Below, piece by piece: positions 56,787 through 64,000 of a DNA stretch of 64,000 bases. The notes beneath the pieces were generated by a model that had not been told where the DNA came from, searched no databases, and was given only the letters and a program-made list of their open reading frames with translations. How positions within the stretch are numbered: position 1 is the first letter of the stretch; the number at the start of each line of letters is the position of its first letter. The stretch comes from Cyclobacterium qasimii M12-11B (GTDB taxonomy: Bacteria; Bacteroidota; Bacteroidia; Cytophagales; Cyclobacteriaceae). The DNA lies in assembly GCF_000427295.1 (NCBI RefSeq), contig NZ_ATNM01000107.1, positions 1 through 64,000 of the forward strand, read 5' to 3'. A program made the position numbers and the translations under genes.

Positions 56787-57620
56787 ATGATCAACAAAAT
56801 AGATGCTCATCAGCACTTTTGGCGCTATGATCCTATTGATTATTCATGGATTAATGAGGAAATGCTTAATTTGAAGACCGATTTTCTTCCAGATGATTTA
56901 TTGCCTGTTCTAACGGCGAACGGAGTTGAAGGAACAGTCGCTGTTCAAGCATTACAGGATGAGAAGGAAAACGAATTCCTTCTGGAGTTGGCAGAAAACC
57001 ATCCTTTTATTTTAGGCGTTGTGGGATGGATCGATTTAAAGTCTCCGAACCTGGCAGCCCGATTAAGCAATTATGATGCTTTTAATAAGCTAAAAGGCTT
57101 TAGGCATGTTCTACAGGATGAAGAAGACTCTGAATACATCCTAAACGAAGCCTTTCAACGAGGGTTAAGCGCGATGTTTGATATTGGGTACAGCTATGAC
57201 CTTTTGGTGCTTCCACATCAATTGAAAGGCGCTATTAAGACCGTGTCCAATTTTGAAAAAGGAAGCTTTATCTTGGATCACCTGGCAAAACCGGATATCA
57301 AGACTGGTCAGAATGAAAAATGGAAGGATAACATCAAAGCATTGGCTGAATTCCCAAACGTTTACTGTAAACTTTCAGGTATGATTACCGAAGCAGCATG
57401 GAGTCATTGGGAGGAGAAAGAATTTTATCCTTATATGGATACTGTAATGGAAGCTTTTGGAGAGGATAGGGTCATGTTTGGTTCTGACTGGCCCGTCTGC
57501 AAGTTGGCTGGTAGCTATGAACAGGTAATAGGATTAGTGGAAGGGTATTTCAAAGGGCATTCTGAATCCACATTGCAAAAAATATGGTATTCGAATGCGG
57601 TAAACTTTTATCGACTTTAA
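56787..57620 (+). CDS. Amidohydrolase_2-family, L-fuconolactonase-like
   Basis: The 277-aa protein begins with KIDAHQHFWRYDPIDYSWI (the HxH metal motif and the fuconolactonase-type N terminus). It continues with LKGFRHVLQDEEDSEYIL, FILDHLAKPDIK, VYCKLSGMITEA and MFGSDWPVCKLAGSY with the active-site Asp. Enzymes of this group hydrolyse sugar-derived lactones such as fuconolactone. The mutarotase gene 15 bp downstream supports a role in 6-deoxyhexose (fucose or rhamnose) breakdown. The dehydrogenase and dehydratase of that pathway are not in this window. Confidence 0.88.
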   Translation: MINKIDAHQHFWRYDPIDYSWINEEMLNLKTDFLPDDLLPVLTANGVEGTVAVQALQDEKENEFLLELAENHPFILGVVGWIDLKSPNLAARLSNYDAFNKLKGFRHVLQDEEDSEYILNEAFQRGLSAMFDIGYSYDLLVLPHQLKGAIKTVSNFEKGSFILDHLAKPDIKTGQNEKWKDNIKALAEFPNVYCKLSGMITEAAWSHWEEKEFYPYMDTVMEAFGEDRVMFGSDWPVCKLAGSYEQVIGLVEGYFKGHSESTLQKIWYSNAVNFYRL

Positions 57621-57635
57621 AATAAACATATTAAT

Positions 57636-57965
57636 ATGAAGAGATATTGTCTTGCTTTGGATCTAAAAGATGACCCTATAATCATAGAGAAATACATAGA
57701 CCATCATAAACGGGTTTCTGATGCGATAATTTCAAGCATCAAGGGTGCAGACATAGAGGTAATGGATATTTACCTTACAGGAAACCGACTATTTATGATC
57801 ATGGAAGTTGGAGAGTCCTTTTCTTTTGATGAAAAAGCCAAAATGGATGAAAGCAATGAGAAGGTTCAAGAATGGGAAGGGTTAATGAGTACGCTTCAAC
57901 AAGCACTTCCTTGGGCCAAACCAGGAGAGAAATGGGTAATCATGGAGAAGATTTTTTCACTTTAA
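57636..57965 (+). CDS. L-rhamnose/L-fucose mutarotase-family protein
   Basis: The 109-aa protein matches the RhaM-type mutarotase family: MKRYCLALDLKDDPIIIEKYIDHHK, MDIYLTGNRLFMIMEV and the C-terminal WEGLMSTLQQALPWAKPGEKWVIMEKIFSL (residues about 80-109), with the His pair of DHHK. It interconverts sugar anomers in the cytoplasm. It is paired with the fuconolactonase-like gene, which makes L-fucose a better guess than L-rhamnose, but both remain possible. Confidence 0.9.
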   Translation: MKRYCLALDLKDDPIIIEKYIDHHKRVSDAIISSIKGADIEVMDIYLTGNRLFMIMEVGESFSFDEKAKMDESNEKVQEWEGLMSTLQQALPWAKPGEKWVIMEKIFSL

Positions 57966-58343
57966 GAAAATATAAAATAGCATCTTTTTAAAGCCAAAAG
58001 CATTGGATTTTTAAACTTGATTTACAAACCTGTAGACTAAGTATTCAACCTGTTTGTCGGCAAGTAGATTTTTTAGTTGACTCAAAGTAGACCATAGGAG
58101 TTCATGGTTTACATCTCCTTGAGGGGCAAAATAGAATCGATGATTTCACTTTTTCCGTTTGAAAAATGCTTGTAATCTGCCAATATTTTTATACAAAATT
58201 ATTATAGATTTTAACGAAAATAGCGGTAGTTTTAATCTATTATATGATTAGTTTAATGGCATATAAATTTAGGTATTTTGTATGGCATTAAATGTTTTTA
58301 ATTAATTGGTAAAAAAATTAAACCACATCAGAATTTTATTTTT
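57966..58343. other. Spacer with no gene seen
   Basis: The 378 bp between the mutarotase gene and the outer-membrane protein gene are AT-rich. They show no supported frame and no clear terminator. TATTTTGT near 58270 resembles the -7 box for the downstream gene. Confidence 0.45.
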
Positions 58344-58886
58344 ATGAAAACCAGTAGAACTTTAGTATTGTTTTTTGCTTGTTTGATGCTTAGTTTTTCA
58401 GCATTTTCCCAAAAGGATCATTTAAGCTCGCAGGCAGGAAGAGCCAATGTTGGGATTGGCGTTGGTCTTCCCTATGGAGGAATTGGATTACGTATGGGTA
58501 CGAATGTAGCCAAAGGAGTGAATTTATTTGGAGGTGTTGGTTACCAGATTGCTGACATAGGTTACAACCTGGGGATAATTAAAGACTTTGAAAGCAAGGG
58601 TATGGCTCAATTTTACCTTTCAGGAATGGTTGGTACCAATGCAGCCATTAAAATTGATGGATTGCCTCAATCTAGCAAAACCTATTTTGGCCCCTCGCTG
58701 GGCACAGGGATTAAATTAAATAGCAATCGGAAAGAAGGGAATTTTTGGGATATGGGAATAATAATTCCTATCAGATCCTCTGTCTATAAAAGTGATTTGA
58801 ACGGGTTAAAACAGGATGCACGAATAACTGGCCTTACCGAACCTTGGCCTGTTTTATTGGTTTTTGCGTATAATTTTAATTTGTAA
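58344..58886 (+). CDS. Secreted outer-membrane beta-barrel-like protein, unknown function
   Basis: The 180-aa protein has a signal peptide ending FSAFSQ (about residue 22). The mature part is rich in Gly and alternating hydrophobic residues (ANVGIGVGLPYGGIGLRMGTN, FGGVGYQIADIGYNLG, LVFAYNFNL at the end) and ends in the strand-like tail common to outer-membrane barrels. It resembles small porin-like or OmpA-barrel proteins, but no family is certain. The convergent hairpin at 58927-58969 closes it. Confidence 0.78.
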   Translation: MKTSRTLVLFFACLMLSFSAFSQKDHLSSQAGRANVGIGVGLPYGGIGLRMGTNVAKGVNLFGGVGYQIADIGYNLGIIKDFESKGMAQFYLSGMVGTNAAIKIDGLPQSSKTYFGPSLGTGIKLNSNRKEGNFWDMGIIIPIRSSVYKSDLNGLKQDARITGLTEPWPVLLVFAYNFNL

Positions 58887-58926
58887 TTATAATTCTCAGC
58901 CTCACTGACACATAATTTTTTTTATT

Positions 58927-58969
58927 AAAGTAATCCCTGATAAGCAATGTCTAAATCAGGGATTACTTT
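58927..58969. terminator. Bidirectional terminator, perfect 15-bp stem
   Basis: AAAGTAATCCCTGAT (58927-58941) pairs perfectly with ATCAGGGATTACTTT (58955-58969) around a 13-base loop. It lies between the convergent outer-membrane protein gene and the leucine-rich lipoprotein gene. Confidence 0.88.
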
Positions 58970-58979
58970 GAAAATCATG

Positions 58980-60884
58980 CTACCATTCTATTTCACCTTT
59001 ACATCCTTCCCCTTGAATTTGTTCCAAAGTGGGGTTATAACCATTGTTATTAATCGTTATTTCTGGATGCGTTCCTTCATTTACTAGCTTTGATAAAGCA
59101 CAGTAATCGGTAAGCCAATCGTTGTTTGCAATTTCTATATTACTACTAAGGTCTACCGAAATCAAGTTTTCAAGCCCTTCTAGCGTGGGAAGGTTCGTAT
59201 TGCCAATAATATTTAATCTTCTTTTAATTTTTTTAAGATTAGTTAATTCTTTAATATCTCTCAATGAGGTATTGCCATATAAGGTTAAAAACTGCATCTC
59301 ATCTGCAACCCTTAGGCCTTTCAATGAAGTTAGATTATTACTATCCAAATCTAAGGAAGAGGTCACCGCACCTGTGAATCCGGTAAAATCCATAAGATCA
59401 TACATATAGGTCAATCTAAGGGAGCCTATTGTTTCCACGTTTCGAAAATCCTCAAAGTTAACTATATCTATACCTTTAATTTCAAGGGATCCAATATGCC
59501 TCACATTATACAATCCCTCGAAAGAAATTTGTGCATCATTATCAGTAACCTCCATATAATCGATCTCCTGAACCTGATCCAGTCCTTTGAAATTGATTAA
59601 TTTGGCATTATGATTTATAAAAACACTACCTAGTTTTTTTATTTCTTCTAAGCCATAGAGGTTTAACAAAGAGGGGTTATCAGCAATGGTTAAATTTAAG
59701 CTTTGGTTATCCGATAAGGATAAACCTTCTAGTGTTTCTAAACCAATATTTTTTTCCACAGTTAACTTCCAAACCGACTGGTTTATATTTTGCAATCCAT
59801 GTAGGTTTTTAAGATGTGTGGTGTTTCTAATTTGGATTTCATCGTAAACATAGGTAATCAATTCCAATGGCGACAGGTCTACGATAGGATCTTCCCCTCC
59901 ATCACCCTCAATGATAAGGCTTGCTATTGTACTCTTACCACATCTCATTGCCCAGCTGTTTAAATCTGTTTGGGTAGTTAATACCAGTACTTCAGGAAAA
60001 TCACCCTCTGCACATTTAAATCCCGCCTCTTTCATTTCCACAATTAATGGCTGCTCTGCATAATCCTTTAGTTGGTCTAATGTAAGTGTATCCGTGAAAT
60101 CATCAAAGTTGAAACTTTTTAATAGAATAGCATAACTTTCAGCAATGGGAAGTGTAACAGATTCATTAATCCCGGCAATTAGTTCCTGAGTGATGACTTC
60201 CCCGTCTGCGGTAATTTCTACTGACCCAGAAAGGAAGTCCATTAATCTTGTGTCAGTAACCATGGCTATAAAGATTTTATTAGATGTAGCAGTGACAATA
60301 TCCAAAGCAAAGGACTGAAAACCAAAGTCGGCGGGGCTATGTCCTTCTGCAGCTACCACTTGCATGGAAATCTCCATTTCTGCTTCCTCTCCAATTTCAG
60401 TTTCAATGGATTGTAAATCAAAAGCCAAGGGCAATGACAAGTCTTGATTCTCACTCAATGTGGCGTTTTTCTTGGGAGTCGCTTCTACTATATCATTGTT
60501 ATCATCCAACACATAAAATGCAACAACCTGATAGGATCCTTCTGGAAGAATGATCTTCTCTGTCAGGTAATGGTCTTCCATGTCCTGGACCTGAATGTTC
60601 TTGCTATTGTAGGAGGTCGTGTCTCCATCTGCTGTTTGTATTGTAATAATTGCTTTACTGTAAGCCGTTATCCGAAGTTGCCTTGAAGATGTGTTTGAAG
60701 TTTTGGCAATCTTAACAATTACAGCTGGTAATTTCTCTTCGGTTTTTGGATTTTCACCCGGATTTGCAATAGGGTCAGGATTTACGTCGGGCCCTTCGGC
60801 CTCTTCACATGAATGCAATGATGCACCAAGTAAAATGAAAACCACAAGGAAGAGGATACGAGATTTTAAATACAATTTTATCAT
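58980..60884 (-). CDS. Leucine-rich-repeat (receptor L-domain-like) lipoprotein
   Basis: The 634-aa protein has a lipoprotein signal ending SLHSC (Cys26) and a proline-rich linker (PDVNPDPIANPGENPK). Next come a beta-sandwich-like region (about 50-280), a low-complexity stretch and a long leucine-rich region (about 330-600) with repeats such as SLNLTIADNPSLLNLYGLEE, LGSVFINHNAKLINFKGLDQ and LTLYGNTSLRDIKELTNL. The spacing fits receptor L-domain or BspA-like surface proteins. The tail DYCALSKLVN and EITINNNGYNPTLEQIQGEG resembles that of the upstream paralogue. The start codon overlaps the stop of that paralogue (ATGA), so translation is coupled. It probably acts at the cell surface in binding or adhesion, but the ligand is unknown. 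Confidence 0.85.
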   Translation of the reverse strand: MIKLYLKSRILFLVVFILLGASLHSCEEAEGPDVNPDPIANPGENPKTEEKLPAVIVKIAKTSNTSSRQLRITAYSKAIITIQTADGDTTSYNSKNIQVQDMEDHYLTEKIILPEGSYQVVAFYVLDDNNDIVEATPKKNATLSENQDLSLPLAFDLQSIETEIGEEAEMEISMQVVAAEGHSPADFGFQSFALDIVTATSNKIFIAMVTDTRLMDFLSGSVEITADGEVITQELIAGINESVTLPIAESYAILLKSFNFDDFTDTLTLDQLKDYAEQPLIVEMKEAGFKCAEGDFPEVLVLTTQTDLNSWAMRCGKSTIASLIIEGDGGEDPIVDLSPLELITYVYDEIQIRNTTHLKNLHGLQNINQSVWKLTVEKNIGLETLEGLSLSDNQSLNLTIADNPSLLNLYGLEEIKKLGSVFINHNAKLINFKGLDQVQEIDYMEVTDNDAQISFEGLYNVRHIGSLEIKGIDIVNFEDFRNVETIGSLRLTYMYDLMDFTGFTGAVTSSLDLDSNNLTSLKGLRVADEMQFLTLYGNTSLRDIKELTNLKKIKRRLNIIGNTNLPTLEGLENLISVDLSSNIEIANNDWLTDYCALSKLVNEGTHPEITINNNGYNPTLEQIQGEGCKGEIEW

Positions 60885-62781
60885 GGTTTACACATCCCTC
60901 CTGAGATATCGTTTAAACTCGGATTATAGGCATTATTATTAATTTTCACTCCGAATTCTAACCTATCGGTTGAGGTGATTTTTACGTCTTTTAATCCGCA
61001 AAAATCTGTTAGAGATTCATTGTTTTCAATAGTAATCTTGTTAGGTGGGGAAGTAGTGTGACCGGGTGTTGCTATGATATAGAAGGACATTTCCGAAATA
61101 CCCTCAAATCCGTTAAGGTTTTTAGTTTTGGATTGCCCTTGATTGCAATTGCATCATTAATAGTTTCTCCCGTTCCAATTGCACTTATGTCCGCTAAGGA
61201 TTCATTGTAATATAGGTGAATTCCTTCTATCTCTTCATTGAAAAAGAGGGGTGTAAGTGTGGTGACCTTGGAGAGGAATTTGACAATCAATTCGCTAACC
61301 CCTTCACCATCGGTTTGAAGAAGTCCATTTAAATCAACTAAATTCTCGTTATCTTCCAGATGGAGATTTTCAATAAACATAAATCCACCTGCTTCACCAC
61401 CAAATGAGATTAGTGAAGGGTTGTTTTTCACTGTCACTTTTGAATTTATTATTTCGGTTTGACTTGGGAAGTCCAGATGCGTGATATTGGTATTGGATTG
61501 AATGGTTATTTTCTGAAGGTTTGTAGCATTTTCAAAGCCGGAAAAATCAATAAAATGAACCATGCCCTCAATATGTAGCCGCTCAAGCTTGTCAGCAAGG
61601 TGTTCCAAGCCGTCAAATTCTTGAATGCTAGGATTATTGGTTAAGTTCAAGCCCGTTAAATATTCTAAAGAAGTAAAATCCGAAAAGGATTCCAATTTGG
61701 GATTACTTCTGATAATTAAATCCTGGGCAATTGTTTGTATATATTTCAGCCCTTCCAATGATTGTAAATCAGGGTTGCCTGAAATGATAAAGTTCTCATC
61801 CACCTGTTCAATGGTGGCCAAAGCCGAAAGGTCTTGTATAGGATCGGATGAACCTTCTGGAGTTTGGCCAATCGTTAAATTTCCATTGATAATATCATAT
61901 CCTTTTAACCCAAAAGAGTCTACAGCTGCTTGGGAGCTTAATTGCACATCTCCATCAAAAGTACCACCTATATAAAACTCATCAGCGCGTTTTTTTGTCA
62001 ATTCAATAATTAGCGGATGGTTTTCAAATAAAAGAAGACTGTCATAACTAATTTCCTTTTCAATAGGTTGAAAAGCTTTATAAGTAATTGTTAAATCGAA
62101 ATTCTCACTATTCTTTGGTAGTACAATTTTATTCAACTTTCCATTAAGTTGCTGAGTCAATAGATGGTCACCCTGGCTAACCGTTAATTCTGCTGGGATA
62201 AAATCCATAAAGTCATCAACCTTTTCACGTACTGTAGAGATGAAAAAGTAAAAGGTCTCCCTAAAGCCAGCCATTCCGGATTCAAAACCGAAAGGTTCAG
62301 GACTTTTTCCAGCCGTAGAGATGATTTCAAGGTTCAAGTTTTGAGATTCACTTGCGGTGACTTCAAAAGGGATTGGAAGTGGTTGAGCTAGGAACTCTCC
62401 AAACTCAGAGCCTTCTATCGGTGTAGCATAAAGGATGTTTCCACTACTGTCCGTCAAATAAAATGCACTTATTTGATAGCTGCCTTGTGAAAGGTTTATT
62501 TCTTCAATCAGGATTTCGTCACCAAAACCCAATATTGGTAAGGATTTACGGTCAAAAATCGTTTGGGAACCATCCTCGTTTTCTATTGTAAGAACAACAT
62601 TGTTCACTCCTTGAATGGGTAGGGCCAAGTTCCTACTGCTTTCATTTTCTACGTAACTTTCATTAACCTGAAAGCTTATGCTTCCATCAGTGGGCATTTG
62701 TTGCTCATATTCTGTAGTACATGCTCCCAAAACGATCAAACTCAAAAGTTGAAAGTAATGGGATATTTTCCATCTGTTCAT
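60881..62781 (-). CDS. Leucine-rich-repeat lipoprotein paralogue (frameshifted)
   Basis: The first frame (62781-61072) ends in an unnatural tail after KLKTLTD. The normal continuation (NGFEGISEMSFYIIATPGH to ISGGMCKP, ending 60881) lies in another frame. Adding one base to the T5 run at 61119-61123 joins them to give 633 aa, almost the length of the paralogue downstream. It has a signal ending VLGAC (Cys21), a sandwich-like N-terminal region and leucine-rich repeats (FIISGNPDLQSLEGLKYI, LIIRSNPKLESFSDFTSL, LNLTNNPSIQEFDGLEHL). It shares the C-terminal pattern I-NN-YNPSL with its neighbour. The two genes overlap by four bases (ATGA) and read leftward as one operon. Confidence 0.85.
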
Positions 62782-63064
62782 ATTTTTAAAAAAGGTTTTG
62801 TAAAACTAAACATTATTTTCAAATTGACGCTGAAGTATTTCAAATAATTAATAATGTATTTCAGATAATTTATAATGTCGTTTGTTTTGAAATAGCAAAT
62901 TATTTTTATATTAATATTTCCTTTTTCTAATTTCGATTAGGAAATTTTCTTTGTGAAATTAATGAGATCCCTATTGGTTTAAAGACTAGCAACTTTTTGA
63001 TTGAAAGTAGGCAGGTATTAAAATCTTTTTTTATTTATGTTTGTTAATAGATAAAGTTAAAGCA

Positions 63065-63688
63065 ATGGAAGACATTTGGATAAAAAAATGGAATGAAAGG
63101 TATGGTGAAGAAGCCTATGCATATGGAGAAGCACCTAACTTATTTTTTGAGGAAAAAATCAAGGAATTAAAAGTTGGGAAAATACTATTGCCTGCAGAAG
63201 GGGAGGGCAGAAATGCCGTTTTTGCCGCTAAAATGGGTTGGTCTGTTTATGCCTTTGATCAGAGCGAAGAAGGAAAAAAGAAAGCCATTAAGCTTGCGGA
63301 AAAGAATAAGGTTGCCATAGACTATCAGGTAAATGATCTGGAATCAGTAAAATACCAGGAAGGTCAGTTTGATGTAATAGCATTAATTTACGCTCACTTT
63401 CCGGCGAACCTTAAATCTCAATACCACAAGGTATTGGATGGCTATTTAAAAAAGGGTGGGATAATTATCTTTGAAGCTTTCAGCAAGAAGAATTTGCAAT
63501 ATCGAGCGCAAAATGAAAAAATTGGTGGTCCAAAAGACCTGGACTCGCTATTTTCTATAGAAGAAATAAAAGCTGATTTTAACAATTACACTATCATTCA
63601 ATTGGAAGAGAAAGAAGTGGTACTAGGTGAAGGTCTTTACCACAATGGCAAAGGGTCTGTTATTAGATTTGTAGGAATGAAACATTAA
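63065..63688 (+). CDS. Class I SAM-dependent methyltransferase (TehB-like group)
   Basis: From the ATG at 63065 ([14 protein letters not shown]) the protein has 207 aa; a start 24 bp earlier adds only MLIDKVKA. It shows the methyltransferase core: [20 protein letters not shown] (SAM loop), [32 protein letters not shown] and [17 protein letters not shown]. The N-terminal [16 protein letters not shown] is typical of the TehB/thiopurine-like group. The substrate is unknown; members methylate tellurite, thiols or small molecules. It is a single gene with a terminator at its end. Confidence 0.88.
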   Translation: MEDIWIKKWNERYGEEAYAYGEAPNLFFEEKIKELKVGKILLPAEGEGRNAVFAAKMGWSVYAFDQSEEGKKKAIKLAEKNKVAIDYQVNDLESVKYQEGQFDVIALIYAHFPANLKSQYHKVLDGYLKKGGIIIFEAFSKKNLQYRAQNEKIGGPKDLDSLFSIEEIKADFNNYTIIQLEEKEVVLGEGLYHNGKGSVIRFVGMKH

Positions 63689-63800
63689 GATTATAAACCT
63701 TAGTAGCTTAATGTTTAACCTTGAAAAAGGATAGTTTTACTTAGTGTAACCAAATAGTGATTTTGGGAAAAAAACCAGAGGCATAATTATTTAAGCATAA

Positions 63801-63832
63801 AAAAAGGCTGCTTTTGTAAAAGCAGCCTTTTT
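63801..63832. terminator. Bidirectional terminator between methyltransferase gene and pntB
   Basis: AAAAAGGCTGCTTTT (63801-63815) pairs perfectly with AAAAGCAGCCTTTTT (63818-63832). It has A-rich and T-rich ends and sits 4 bp from the stop of the leftward pntB gene. Confidence 0.88.
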
Positions 63833-63835
63833 AAC

Positions 63836-64000
63836 TTACATGTTTTTAACTTCTCCGACGAGCTCATTGAGCACCTTCTTGGCATCACCAAAAAGCATTC
63901 GTGTTTTCGGGTCAAAGAAAAGCGCATTCTGAATCCCGGCATAACCTGAACTCATACTTCTTTTGATCACTATCACATTTGTCGCTCTATTCACTTCTAG
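63836..64000 (-). CDS. pntB: NAD(P) transhydrogenase subunit beta, C-terminal end
   Basis: Only the last 54 residues are in the window, and the gene continues past the right edge. They read [20 protein letters not shown], then [20 protein letters not shown] and [11 protein letters not shown]. This is the C-terminal NADP-binding end of PntB, which has NALF and MLFGDAK motifs in the same places. The transhydrogenase in the inner membrane uses the proton gradient to make NADPH from NADH. The pntA gene should lie further right. Confidence 0.9.
   Translation of the reverse strand, partial: LEVNRATNVIVIKRSMSSGYAGIQNALFFDPKTRMLFGDAKKVLNELVGEVKNM

Noticed and set aside
1-64000. Insertion sequences, prophage, plasmid or integron features
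   Set aside because: No transposase, integrase, capsid or replication gene and no terminal inverted repeat was seen in any spacer.

Overview
The window looks like a chromosomal segment of a marine or polysaccharide-degrading Bacteroidota bacterium. The signs are a SusC/SusD pair, two FGly-type sulfatases, a LytS/LytTR pair, SulP, CLC and RND transporters, AT-rich spacers, many lipoprotein signal peptides and several TAnnTTTG-type promoter boxes. A member of Cyclobacteriaceae is my best guess, but that is an inference from gene style, not a measured placement. I see no CRISPR array, phage, transposase or plasmid gene.

Layout. 1-1624: the 5' part of a TPR lipoprotein gene (-) and a TetR regulator (-). 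1830-10517: SusC, SusD, a secreted type I phosphodiesterase and a CBM9/DUF5916 barrel protein, divergent from tetR across a 20-bp operator-like palindrome. 10643-18648: a secreted propeller plus alpha/alpha-toroid protein, an AraC regulator, aldehyde dehydrogenase with its DUF779 partner, an amidohydrolase lipoprotein and a small monooxygenase-fold protein. 18902-21328: cydAB. 21439-25619: a gluconolactonase-like protein and two sulfatases. 25838-31571 (-): an SLC13-type permease, a long acyl-CoA dehydrogenase and an alanine:cation symporter. 32102-34410: a CvfB-like S1 protein, a ROK kinase and a small lipoprotein. 35125-41419: a TetR-controlled RND efflux operon (MFP, pump, outer-membrane factor). 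41830-46142: a TonB-type outer-membrane barrel divergent from LytS/LytTR. 46148-49261 (-): a DUF1080 lipoprotein and a SulP-STAS-carbonic-anhydrase-like fusion. 49508-53963: a lipase-like hydrolase, an unknown lipoprotein and a CLC channel with CBS domains. 54180-54352: two identical tRNA-Glu genes. 54583-57965: a 1-Cys peroxiredoxin, a KAS III-like enzyme, a fuconolactonase-like amidohydrolase and a mutarotase. 58344-64000: an outer-membrane protein, two paralogous leucine-rich lipoproteins with translational coupling, a methyltransferase and the 3' end of pntB.

The strongest window-wide observation is that about ten otherwise intact reading frames are each broken by one single-base indel. 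Nearly all of these lie in A/T runs of 4-6 bases. This is the signature of homopolymer length errors in the read data, though real decay cannot be excluded from one sequence. I annotate these as single genes with a frameshift and give the repaired lengths.

Most biology here is import and breakdown of complex substrates (SusCD, sulfatases, phosphodiesterase, fuconolactonase), respiration and redox defence (cytochrome bd, peroxiredoxin, transhydrogenase) and efflux. The least explained items are the SulP fusion whose carbonic anhydrase domain has lost two zinc ligands, the paired leucine-rich lipoproteins with a shared C-terminal signature, and the propeller-toroid secreted protein.
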